The notes under the pieces are model-generated. The model was not told where the DNA came from, ran no database searches, and saw only the letters and a program-made list of their open reading frames with translations. A stretch of DNA of 64,000 nucleotides, from contig KZ111171.1 in the NCBI GenBank assembly GCA_002077045.2, positions 97,816 through 161,815 on the forward strand, in the 5' to 3' direction. Shown here in pieces: positions 20,309-30,835 of the stretch (positions are counted from its first letter, which is position 1; each line of letters opens with the position of its first letter). Source of the DNA: Rachicladosporium sp. CCFEE 5018. Taxonomy: Eukaryota > Ascomycota > Dothideomycetes > Cladosporiales > Cladosporiaceae. A program made the position numbers and the translations under genes.

Positions 20309-22604
20309 TACGGGATGCAGATCCATGAAGTCAGGCCGTAGCTCCGGGCTCCCTACTCAACGCCATTTGACGTACCGTTGACGATCATGGCTACGGTATC
20401 CACTCCAGAGCCGCTTTGCTAACGAAGTTGGACCTTGCAGTCATGTTTGTGGCATATCAGTACAAGTCGTGTCCCCGAATGCCGTCGATCAAGAGAAATC
20501 GAAAGCGCACTCTTTGCCTTCCTGGCCTCACGGTTATATCTCCTGGCGACCACTTCAGCCTCCAGCACTGAGTCGACAAAGCAGAGATGGTACTTTGAGC
20601 CGCTTGCCAGAACTTGAGGACATATTTAGTTGTGGTTCCGACTGCAAGTCCGACATTGTGCAAATTCCAAGTCCACAACCAGCGCCAGCATATACAGATA
20701 TCCAGTCAGTCCATTTGCTGGCGCTCGCACCGCCTTACGCTCCTTATTCACCTGCTGCTGGCGCCGCACGCGTGTATTGCGCTTAAGAGAGCTATCGAGA
20801 TGGTCTAGGTGAGCGGTGAGGTATCTACAATGTTTTGTAGCGAGCGTCAAGTCTCAAGATGTTGCCAGCACCAGCCATGCCGGTAGAGACTACCAATGAT
20901 CGTTTTCACGTCCGCGAGGTGGTAGGCAGGCCGCTCCCGGATTGTGTGAACCGCGCGGTATCATCTGATGTGCCCGAGCACCTCGCCAGTGTTGAGTGGC
21001 TCGGATTGATCGTTGAGCGCGGTTTGTGGTCGCGTTCTAGGGTCCGCGCAGTGGCAAGCAGTGGTGCAGCACGACGAGGCTGGTGTGTGAGACTCAGTCG
21101 ACGCCAGCATCATGGCGTGCCGAGGCCGTTTGGCAGATGGCCGAATATGCCGAAGGAAGGCGAGCAGCGGTGTAGCGCTGGGGCTGTCAACATTGAGTGC
21201 AAGGTGGTGGTGGAGGGCGCTGGGTGTCACTGGCGAGTCCGATCGAAGGGCAGTCGATCTCGTACGATGGAGCCACAGCGGACAGGTGATCTGAAGTCAA
21301 TGCGATTTCTAATACACTCTCCATGTTCCACGATACTGCAGACCAACGTCGATGCTGCTCTCGAGATACAGGAACGAGCTGCAGATTTGACTTGGCGACT
21401 TTCACTTTCGGCTTGCCCGATCCGGCACCACGGATGTCCACTACCACCTGCAGCACCCCCCCTTGCTTGATCTTCCGCTACGACAACAATCCTGTGCGCA
21501 TGCTTACGGGCTCCCATCTTGCTACTAAATCATTGACATACGACGGGGACGTCGGAGTTATCAGTAGGCAGGCATTGGTCTTGCTGGGTGGGCAACGAAC
21601 CACGCCAGCATCCACAAGCGAGAGCATAGGTCCTCATGCATGGTCCTGTCTACGGAGTTGGGCGATCGCGTACGTCAATCAAACAGCTCAACGCGACAGC
21701 AAAAGATACCGTGGTGGTGCAGGCTGACCGCGAGTCTTGCACACCAGCTGTCGAGCTCACTAAGTCATGAAGAGGAGCACCCAGCGATCAGCACAAAACG
21801 CGAGCATATCCGCGGCAGCTCGAGGGCTCACATGTCACAGGTCCGTCCTCGACAACTTTCACGAGGATCATTTCCGGCTGCGTTGACCGCGAGTCTATGC
21901 AGGGGTCGCTCTGGTAACGTGTTTATACGAGGAGTCCGTGATCCTCACCCTCCTCCTCAACCGCAAGTCGACTGCAGTGAGCAAGCTTTACTGCAGCATT
22001 ACTGCTGGTGATTGTGATTCGCAGCACCGTCGACACTCTTAAGGGATGTACTGTGCAGATCTACAAGCATAAGATACTACCTCGGAGCGCCGATGCAGTG
22101 CTCCCTCCACCCTGCCTTGCACCTTCTTGCACGCTCCTTCGTATGCCACATTACCTTGGTATCATGAGTATGGGCGATCCAGTGGTCTGTGCAAGTGTTT
22201 CCTTGCCGCCCAGTACATTTGCAGGTCGTTGTGTCTTGCTTTGCCACTTTCCATTGGCTTCCCTTATCACGATCGCGCACTGCTCGTCGGGCAAGGCCAA
22301 CGTCTGAGCAAAGTCAGACCATGACTCGTCTTCGATTCAGTCCTGCGAAGACATTGCCGCCACCCAATCGAACAATCCGAGACCTCGGACATATCTTGGA
22401 CCAGCAGTGGTCGTGCTCAAAGACAAAGGCTGGCCAGATTCGGTCTTTTGTCTTTGTCATTTTTCCGCACCCGGGCTTCGAGAATATATGTCTACAAGCC
22501 AAGCCAACTCATCACAGCTTCTCCACTCATTCCAACAGCGCCATCGATCTCGTTCAATACCAGTGCATTTGCTTATCACCAGTTCAAGCACGAACGCTAG
22601 CAAA
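20309..22604. other. Gene-poor stretch with weak coding-like fragments
   Basis: No gene can be supported in about 2.3 kb. The minus frame 21187-21480 has a plausible protein-like stretch (LQVVVDIRGAGSGKPKVKVA, SNLQLVPVSREQHRRW) bounded by stops. The plus frame 20859-21470 is open for 203 codons but has no recognisable composition. Both are recorded as unconfirmed fragments. Confidence 0.35.
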
Positions 22605-23362
22605 ATGCAGTTCACTACGAGTATCTTGGCGGTCCTCGCCTCAGCCGGCATTATTGCTGCCGCTGTCCCGCCTGCGTATGGCGCGAGCGCGACCTGCTCA
22701 GCGGTATGAGACGATATAATGTAGATAAGTAGACTCGAGCAAGACTAACGGCAGCAGGTCTACTCTACTACCACCAAGACCTCGATCATCCTGGTCACCA
22801 AGACAATTACCACGACTATTCTCAAGCCGACGACTATCACTACCTCCAAGCCGACCATCCGCGTTAAGACGACCACGACCTTCAAGCCCACCACCATCAC
22901 AACGGATGTGGCTTCCACGATCACGAGCACTACTGTTGGTGGGTGCTGTTGAGCTAAACCCACGCGTGCCCACTCTTCTGACACCCCTACCAGTGATTCG
23001 CACCAGCACCTCCGTCTCCACCGTCACCGACACCTCCACCATCACCGGCCGTAGTACCACGCAGACCACCATCTGCAAGACCATGCCAATAGTCAAGAGC
23101 ACGACCTCCACCTCCATCATCAAGCGCGTGAAGAACGTCCCATACGCTACTCCGTAAGCCCACGGTTCCTCCTTACCTTTCCATGCCTTTTCCACTGACA
23201 TCCACATGCAGTTGCACCGATCCCATTACCAGGACCACAGTCATTCGCAGCTTGCTCACAACGTCGACTCCCTGCCCAGAGACCAGCTCGTACACCGACT
23301 ACATTATGGGTACCAGCGTGTCGAGCTCGCTCTGCCCGGAGACTACGACGACTGTCAGTTAG
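22605..23362 (+). CDS. Small secreted Thr/Ser-rich protein
   Basis: Four exons (22605-22703, 22758-22938, 22994-23153, 23212-23362) encode 196 aa with correct splice phases. The N-terminus is a signal peptide (MQFTTSILAVLASAGIIAAA, then a PPAYGAS region). The rest is dominated by Thr and Ser (KTSIILVTKTITTTILKPTT; RTSTSVSTVTDTSTITGRS) with a few cysteines (TICKTM, PCTDPI, STPCPETS, SSLCPET), as in heavily O-glycosylated cell-wall or surface proteins. The Thr/Ser-rich coding pattern continues in frame for 24 codons after the TAG at 23360-23362 (STSTSTSVITSTACSTAP) to a second TAG. The true C-terminus may therefore be longer through a short intron, or the stop may be a recent mutation. The function is unknown. 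Confidence 0.65.
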
Positions 23363-24990
23363 AGCACTTCTACGAGCACGAGTGTTATCACAAGCACGGC
23401 TTGCTCTACTGCTCCAAGTGGACCAAGGGCGTACTAGTCGACGTTCTAGTAGAGCTTATGGGGAGTAGAAGCGGGAAGTTGACCGAGGTAATGAACAGGG
23501 ATGGGATGTTGTGGTGTAGACAGCTGGAAGATGATAGATGTAGTTCAGTAGAACTCGACTGTAGTACTGAACAACCTTGCCGATTGCTAGCTTTGTATTC
23601 CCGCCCACTCATATAACCCCTCCCGAAGAATCTGCTCATGATCTCGAAGCTCCAGCGGCAGACTCCCAGAGCCCGCGCAATCGCAATACTGATAGATTGT
23701 CGACTCGACAACCATACTCCGAGATTGAGCTACTTGAGGCCGCCACGATCTTCGATCATGAAGACATCCGTTCTACACAGCTAGCTCGCCCATGATAGCA
23801 TTTCAACTGTGGCTGTGCAGCGTACACGATGCTATCCCTTATCCCAGATGCCTCCGTGGCGCCTCTTCGTTTCGTCTGCGAGCGAACTGACGGCGTGCTT
23901 GATCCATCTCGCTGCTCGTCGCAGCAGATCCCAGTGATTTGCCAAATCTCCGTCAGAGGAAACAGCTAGCTTTGACGTTCCGGCCTCGTCTTGCATTAGA
24001 TAGAAGCTGCGTTTGGCAGGGGTGGGTTCGATCTCATCGAGTGCTCTCATGTCCAACTCGAATGACAGAGAACTATGATCGAGACTGATTGTGGCAATGG
24101 TATGCGAACACATGCCAGCATTTCCACAGGAGGCGCGTTGAACGGCCCGGAGCCGTGCTCATGGCATCGGTCGGACAGCCACAGTAGGTGAAAAAAGGAA
24201 GCAGAGGGGCGACTGTACCCTTTCTTTGTTGGGCGATCCGTGGCCAAGGATTAGCAATCTGCCCTACTCGCACCAACGTATACACATGTTATGAAGATAT
24301 AACAGATCACACCACGTATATCACATGCGGCTTTGCTCCGAGAATTGTTAGATTGTGCTGGCGATTGATGTTTTGATAGGGGCCTGCCGTTAACATATGA
24401 CAGAGTAGCGACCGTACTTATCCGAGCTCATGACTAACCCTGAGTCTCACTAAATGATGGGCAGAAGCCAAGTCGCAATCACGGATGTAGGTGCAGTGTT
24501 GGAACCGGGTTGAAAAGTATGTAGATGTGTTTGGATCCGCATTAGGACATCCGATGCTCGTCTAGACCTGCTTGCAACTTCGACCAGTAGGCAGCCGTGG
24601 CAGCTTGATGCGAGCCAGGCTTGACCATGGTGCAGGGATTTTAGCTCCCGTGGTGCTTATCGCAACGTTACTCGTCCTACACCTAGTCAACGCCCCGGTC
24701 CAGTGTCCTGTTCGCCAACACCTGGCACAGTCCATGTCACGACGATGTAGCCGTCCATGATTACGATGAAGCCAGATTCGAAAATGCCTTCGACGGCGAG
24801 AATGTCGCGTGGTAAGACCTTGCATCATTCCGGCGAGACATTGCCGGAAACAAAGCTCCAGTCCATAGCGAGCTTTCCCGTCTCACGCCCGACCGCCTTT
24901 GGTGATGGCCTCCACACCACCTTCGATCCTTGACAGCATATCATGCGTTTATTTGCGATCATAGACTTCTGAATCCGCCATTCGTCACCA
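23363..24990. other. Gene-poor stretch; one small minus-strand ORF
   Basis: The only protein-like frame is minus 24113-23832, 93 aa, with SFYLMQDEAGTSKLAVSSDG and a helical LANHWDLLRRAARWIKHAVS. It is open a further 14 or so codons upstream and could be a small gene or a last exon. No family was recognised. The rest shows nothing supported. Confidence 0.3.
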
Positions 24991-25888
24991 TCAGTCCATC
25001 GCCTCAACAGCAAGATCTACTGACACTGCTGCCTTCCGCTTCTTGCTTGTTGCCTGCGGTGCTCGCGAAGGTGCACTCTGCCGGGCAAAGCTAGGAGTTG
25101 TCTTTGTTGCGCACAGTCTTGCCACCTTTGCTCGGTGCACTTGGCGAGCGATTCCGATACTCCTTGCCTGGCGCACTTGTACAGCTTCAGCCTCCGTGCG
25201 TTTGGCAGCGACTGGACCTTGTCAGTAGGACCGCATAAGCACTGCATGCATTCTCTGCACCTCACTTACACCAATCGTAGATCTCGAATATTTCCCGCTG
25301 CAAGAACGACGCCAGCATCTCCATCTCAGCGTTGTTTGGCACTCGACAAACGCGGAAGAAGTCCTCCAATAGCGCCTCATCTTCGGCAAGAAAGACTCTT
25401 ACAGTCTGTGCAGAGGAGCCGGCGTCTGCTACGCTGTACGTTCGCCTCGCGACTTGGTTTGTCAAGCCATAGACCCGTTCTTGCAACAGCTTAAGGCGGT
25501 GTGCGATCTGTTGCGGCGTCTCTTGCTGGTGTGCTTCACCAATGCTATTCCCATCGTCGAGGATACGACCCACAGCCTCTGCCTGAGCACTGTTCAGTAG
25601 ACCGCCCTCCGCAGCAAGCATCTTGTTCAGCACGCGGACACCCGCCACATTCAGCTGCATTGTCGCTGGCAGATCGACGCGGCGACAGTAATCCGCAAGG
25701 ACGATTGTGTCATCTGACAAGAGCGTGTCCTGGAGGTCTTGCGAAATTGGAGTCGCTTCTGTTGTGAGAAGTCGTTCCAGCTCAGCGATCATCGCGGAGA
25801 GGTCATCGTCGATCTTCTTCCTATTGCGTGGTCTGTTGGCAGCTGCCACCTTCACAGCCGTGTGGGCTAGTGGACGAAAACCTTGCAT
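24991..25888 (-). CDS. Homeodomain-like protein divergent from MAT1-2-1
   Basis: Two exons (25888-25270, 25211-24991) encode 279 aa. The intron has donor GTAAGT. The branch CTGAC favours the acceptor ending at 25212 (CCAG) over CAAG at 25218, which would lie only about 4 nt from the branch. With that choice residues 165-211 match homeodomain spacing: numbering Trp206 as position 48 places Leu174 at 16, Phe178 at 20, Pro184 at 26, Leu192-Ala193 at 34-35, Leu196 at 38, Ile203 at 45, Phe207 at 49 and Arg211 at 53. Position 51, normally Asn, is Ala209. The N-terminal part is helical (MIAELERLLTTEATPIS; AVGRILDDGNSIGEAHQQE), and the C-terminal tail is basic with SKKRK, a likely nuclear signal. It shares a 495-bp promoter with MAT1-2-1. 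Homeodomain factors act at mating loci in yeasts and basidiomycetes; a role here is inference. Confidence 0.7.
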
Positions 25889-26383
25889 ATTGAATCGGCT
25901 GAGGTGAGTTTGGCGGGAGCAGATTGAGTAACGTCCTCAGTCTCTACACCACTGCAGCGCACACGTCGTCAATGCGCAACGTTGGGATTGATGCGCTGAT
26001 CCAAGAAGAGGTGAGTCTCCATCCACCCCTTTCGAATCGGCTTGTTGTGAATGTGAAGTTGCGGCGGCTTCACATCCACGTGCGCGCAAGTGACTTGCGG
26101 TACATTTGTTTCATGTGTCCGCTACCCTTCTTGTCATTGGTGTGCTTGCGATACCTGGCGGACGGATCACCAAATGCCCCTCGTCATGCGATATGAGTGG
26201 TCTGCGCTTTCCGCCAAGCCCCAAAAATATGAGGAGGCGGCGCACATTGCATTGAACTTCTTTTCACCGCACGACGACACTCAACCACTCCCACACGATC
26301 TGACGAATACTTCCTTGCGCCGACATCTCTTGAACCATACACCGACACACTCGCACTTCTACTCACGAAAGCACTGACACACA
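25889..26383. promoter_or_regulatory. Divergent promoter, homeodomain-like gene / MAT1-2-1
   Basis: These 495 bp separate two divergent starts, so the two genes are probably co-regulated. A CACGTG E-box-like core occurs in CATCCACGTGCGCG near 26078. No other element was assigned. Confidence 0.5.
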
Positions 26384-27711
26384 ATGGCAGCAGAGCTCGC
26401 CTTCACACCGGTTGCTGTGGACGACGGGTTCAGCGCAAAGCACTTCGGCAACGTCAGCCAGGACTTCATCGAGCGCCTCAGTGGAGGTAATGAGAGTTAC
26501 ACGATCAATCTCACCACTACTGCGCAGATCGGCAAGGCAGGGTTCGCGCAGCTTCAGAAGTCGATCGAGTGAGTCTTGTACCAACAGTGAAGCTTCACAT
26601 GAGATACTGACAGCATCAGGACCGCTATTGGAGCGCCCGTTCGCATGGAAATTGACGGCTTCCGCAACACGCTGACCACTCGTGCGCTTGGACCGGTCAG
26701 CCCGGTCTCCCTCGATACTCAGGCCACATCCTCAAACTTCACTTCACCTAGCGCCAATGAGGAGGATGGTGAATCGGCGGGCGATCCAAAGAAAAAGAAG
26801 GCAAAGGTCCCCCGTCCCCCAAACGCTTTCATCATCTACCGTAAGGACTGGCATGCGAGGACTGTCGCCGCCAATCCCGGCCTTCACAATAACGCTATCT
26901 GTAAGTTGCAAGACCTCCTGATCAGAGATATCTCCGCATCATATTTATCTACTGAAGCTGACAAATACTAGCAATCATCATCGGCCGTCAGTGGAAGCAG
27001 GAGAGCACACTGGTCAAAGACCAATATCAGCGCAAGGCTGCTGAGGTCAAGCACCAGCACTCTCTCGCCAACCCCAACTACCATTACCAGCCGCGCAAAC
27101 CTTCGGAGAAGAAGAAGCGCATGACCAAAGGCAAGATTGCCAAACTCGCCGCCACCAATAACTCGTCTATCGCCTCCCAGGCGTTCTCCGCCTCCAATGT
27201 CGGTCACAACGGCATGGTTGCACAGATGCAGTTTCCCGCTGGAGACTTCACATTCGCAAGTGCATCCGCCAGCAACGGACCGGCACTGAAGGTGTCCAAA
27301 GCCGGGATCCCATTCTTCCACGCTGGTCTAGATGCCGATGGTCAGCTCGCAGCGGCGCTGTCGCTTCACAACGTCACCCACAGCGCTCTACCAGTCATTG
27401 CTAAAGGTCTAGCTCCTATCGCCACAGGCATGACCTCCATTGTGGACGGCATCAACGTCAACACTCTCCCCTCGTTCCCGGTCGATGTCGCTCAGCAGGA
27501 CAATGCTCTCTACGGAGCTGACGCGTTCGACCTTGACACCGACTTCGATCCCTTCGACTTCGACGCTGTCAGCAGCGCAAACATGCCCGAGGTGGTTGGT
27601 AACGCTCATCAGAACTTTATGCCTGCTGCTTCAGACGCTGAGGTGTACCGTCAAGAGGGGCTCGACCAACTTTTCGACTTCGACAGCTTCACCTATGGCC
27701 AATCTACTTGA
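26384..27711 (+). CDS. MAT1-2-1: Mating-type protein MAT1-2-1, HMG-box transcription factor
   Basis: Three exons (26384-26568, 26620-26900, 26972-27711) encode 401 aa. The MATA_HMG box spans about residues 125-205: it starts KVPRPPNAFIIYRKDWHARTV, has NPGLHNNAISIIIGRQWKQE, and ends with the basic NPNYHYQPRKPSEKKKR. An intron splits the Ser codon in NNAIS, the position conserved in Pezizomycotina MAT1-2-1 genes. The N-terminal region is moderately conserved in style (SYTINLTTTAQIGKAGFAQL). The C-terminus is acidic and aromatic (DLDTDFDPFDFDAVSS; LDQLFDFDSFTYG), which suggests an activation domain. The protein specifies mating identity, directs pheromone and receptor gene expression and binds DNA in the nucleus. 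APN2, APC5 and COX13 follow it, as in other ascomycete MAT loci. No alpha-box gene was recognised in the window. Confidence 0.97.
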
Positions 27712-28282
27712 GGTCGGGTGCATCACATCACATATCTATTAGCTGTGGTGGTGCGCGAGCTCGGCTTGCGTCGCAATGGCGTTTGAAAGCCGCAATGGTG
27801 GCAAGGTCTCAAGTACAAGGTACATGGACTATGACAGGCACGTGTGGATCAAGAGGCCAAAGGGCTCGGCGTGAGTTCGCGACATGGTGTGGCGCACGAA
27901 GTTGAGTGCTACTACGTCTTGGACTGGGTGGATTGGCAGTACAGAGGCAAGGCTGAGAGTTGGCGCTGCTAGTTGATTGGCAGCACGGTAGCTCAATGAT
28001 GCTGTAAATAAGTCTCAGTGGGACTTGAACTGTGTCTCTTGTGTCATCCGTGCTTGTCAAGTATACCGGAGGCGAACTCTGACGTACGACAGGTTCCACG
28101 TTCGAGCGATAGCCGTCGTCACTACAATGCGCGTAAAAAGTGATGGAGTGCATACGATTGTGGCGCCGCTAAAGTAACTATCATCGGCACGGTCATGGGT
28201 ACAAGCTGCGCTTCGCAGTTGATGTAACGCGGCGACAAGCACAGGGCTTGTCCTTGTGGGTTTGACAGTCAACGTGCATATC
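27712..28282. other. Convergent intergenic region, MAT1-2-1 / APN2
   Basis: These 571 bp between convergent 3' ends hold no supported gene. In ascomycetes an idiomorph border often lies in such a spacer near APN2, but a border cannot be seen from one allele. Confidence 0.4.
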
Positions 28283-30329
28283 TCACTTCTTCCCGCCGCC
28301 CCAGTCACTGCACCATATAAATGTCCCGCATCGCCACTCTGATCCACTCTCCTTCTGTCCACTTGGTCCAAGTGGTCTGGCACACATCCAAAAGCTTCGC
28401 CCCTGATTAGAGCCCTTCTTCTTCGTCTGCATTGACTTACACGGCTCATCGTGGGACTCGCACAGAGGCGCGGCGGGTTTCGAGAAGAGCGAGTTCCATG
28501 AGTGGTGTGTGGCTGCGCGCGCTTCGAAATTCGTAGGCGATGCTTCAGGAGCTGGCGATCTTTCCGACGTCGCTGGCGCTGGAGAAGCAGTGTCGGCAGT
28601 CGAGACTGCTCTCCCTTCTAGCGTTGAATTATTCGTCTGTACAGCGCCACCGTCGGACGTGCAGTCGCCAGCGGCCAGCTCCCCGATACTGGTTGTCAGA
28701 GGCAGCTGATTGTTGATTTGACCGATGGAGGCACCGAAGGTGCTAGCGGACGTTGTGTCTTCCGATGCACCGTTCCCACTTGCAGATCGAAAGAAGCCGC
28801 GCAGGCTTTGTTGCCCGCTTGGTCTTGCGTGACTTTGCGTAGCACTGTTTGACTTCTGTCTCTTCATTACTCTTGGTGACGTTTCCACTGGAGGTTTGCG
28901 TTTCAGATTAACGATCGGCTTCAATTGTGGTACGGGTTGTAGCGACGTTTGCGACCGCGCACTTCCTGTACTCCGAGGACCAGCGGGCGCAAGATTGAAG
29001 GCACCGGGAGATTGCACGGGAGTAATAGGCGGAAGTGAACTCTCCTCCGCAAGACGCTCCACCTGCATATCCATCTGCTCTATTTCCTGTTCACTAACAG
29101 TATTTGCCACTGGCTGTACCACTTTTACACTTGCGCCGGCGAACATGCTCTTTATGCTCCGTCTTTTATCGAACTCTTGCATCCTCTTCGCGGACAATGC
29201 TGGAGCGAGTTGGGTCTGGCGGTTGTCGTTGATCGACGTTCCGACTGTATGCATGAGATTCACAAGCTGGACCTGCCTATGTTCGAGCGCCACCTCATCG
29301 TGGAAGTCAACAAAGACTGGACAGTGATCACTGCCCAGAAGTCCGTCTTGAGTGTTGGCGTCCTTCAGCCACTCTCGCATAGCACCGCAGACCAAGATGA
29401 AATCAATGCGACTGCCGAAGTTGCCTGGTCTTGCGTTGATCTTCTGCTCCCAGTGTGTGTACATTCCTCTTCGCTCGGGATGGAAATGGCGTGTAGTGTC
29501 CAGCAGCACCCCTACCTCGCGGCCCTCATCTCTCTGACCGACAACTTCGCCGCCTATCAAGAGCTGATTGAAGATTCGCCGATTGGGTGTGCTGATGTAC
29601 TCCTCGTGGGAGATGTTGCCCTTGCGACGGTCATCTAGTGCTGATGCGCCGTCCATCTCGTCCCGATTGACGTTGAGGTCTCCGACAAGGACGACTCGCT
29701 TACCGCGCTCGGTGAGATTGCGTACACGGCAATCCAGCGCGCGTATGAAGCCATGACGGAAGTCATCCCGCTGACCATTCGAGTTGGCAGGACAGTATAC
29801 TCCCAGGAGCACGAAGGCAGGGAACTCCAGGATGAGGCATCTGCCTTCGGCATCTAGTGCAGTCGGGTCATCGACACCGAGAGCTTCAAGTTGTGCTGCG
29901 CTTGGATAGCCACCAATCGACTCTTTCTCGTCCATGTCTCGGTAGAGCACACCGCTGGCCTCGGGGCTTGGCAAGAAGCCCAGCAGACCTTCCTCAGCAC
30001 GAGTTGGAGCGCAGGCGCTGTTGCGAGTAAACATGCCGACGCCGGAGTAGCCCTTCTTGTGCTTCGGCAGTGAAAAGTAGGCGTCCCAGCCGTCCAAGAG
30101 CACCATATCGTCGCGGAGGTCTTTGCGCTGGATCTTGAGCTCTTGCATGACAATGATGTCCGACTGGAGGATATCGAACATGGCAGGGAATGAGCGTGCC
30201 GAATTCCATGGTGGGTATGAGAAGGGATTGCGAACGCCATTGACGTTCCTGTGAGGTGGGTATCAGTCGAGAGATAAGTCTCCGGGCAAAAAGGAAAGGA
30301 CGAAAGCAGTACCATGTTGTGAGCCTCAT
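28283..30329 (-). CDS. APN2: AP endonuclease 2 / DNA lyase
   Basis: Two exons on the minus strand (30329-30313, 30248-28283) encode 660 aa. The first exon is only 17 nt and encodes MRLTTW together with the split Trp codon, giving the family start RLTTWNVNGVRNPFSY. The exonuclease-endonuclease-phosphatase fold contains QELKIQRKDL, KKGYSGVGMFTR, VLVGDLNVNRDEMDG, IDFILVCGAM and GSDHCPVF (catalytic Asp-His). A PCNA-interacting box QQSLRGFF lies in the disordered middle, and a C-terminal GRF zinc finger is present (PLCESHDEPCKSMQTKK ... FWMCARP ... FIWCSDW). The enzyme cleaves abasic sites and removes 3' blocks in base-excision repair in the nucleus. APN2 is a standard flank of the Pezizomycotina mating-type locus. 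Confidence 0.95.
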
Positions 30330-30835
30330 CTCGCTCCTCCTGTCCAGAGCGCAGTTCGCTCAATTGCTCGAGAACGGATGTCGGCCACGTGCCAACATCT
30401 ACTTGTTGGAGGTGAGCGTCATGCGTAAAGTACCTCTCACCTCACTCCAATGAGTGATCATGACTCGGTGCCATGCGTTATGTGCAGCGGGGTGGCCAGT
30501 ATGCACGCAAAACATGTTCTCCCATCGGTGCTGCCGTAAGTGTTGCCTCTTCAAACACCTGGCGCCGTCCCCCGACACATCATCAACGACATGACGTCTG
30601 ATCGTCCTTCAATCATACGGACAGACTTTTGGACGCGTGAGTCTCGCGTCACTCGTCGAGGAAAGTACATCCGACATCGTGAAGGTACAGTTGCGAGCAC
30701 GCCACAAGACACAGGAGGATTATGAGGGCAGTCACGAAATGATGCTGCCCGCGTTCGACATCGACACTGACACAATCAAGTCTCAGTGAATCTTACGCGG
30801 GAGTGAAGCAATGCGGATCGATCTGCACCCATCTC
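30330..30835. promoter_or_regulatory. Divergent promoter, APN2 / APC5
   Basis: These 506 bp separate divergent starts. The frame of APC5 is open upstream to about 30803, but only from a GTG. Nothing else was recognised. Confidence 0.4.

Noticed and set aside
20859..21470. 203-codon plus-strand ORF
   Set aside because: It has no recognisable composition or family, overlaps open frames on the other strand, and is likely chance in GC-rich DNA.
14771..24990. RIP-degraded transposon
   Set aside because: Composition is not AT-rich as RIP would make it, and no transposase, reverse transcriptase or terminal repeats were found.
13260..26383. A MAT1-1-1 alpha-box gene or fragment
   Set aside because: No alpha-box motif was recognised in any frame I read; remnants may still exist below what can be seen by eye.
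30803..30835. Upstream extension of APC5
   Set aside because: It begins with GTG, and conserved APC5 sequence starts at the ATG at 30836.
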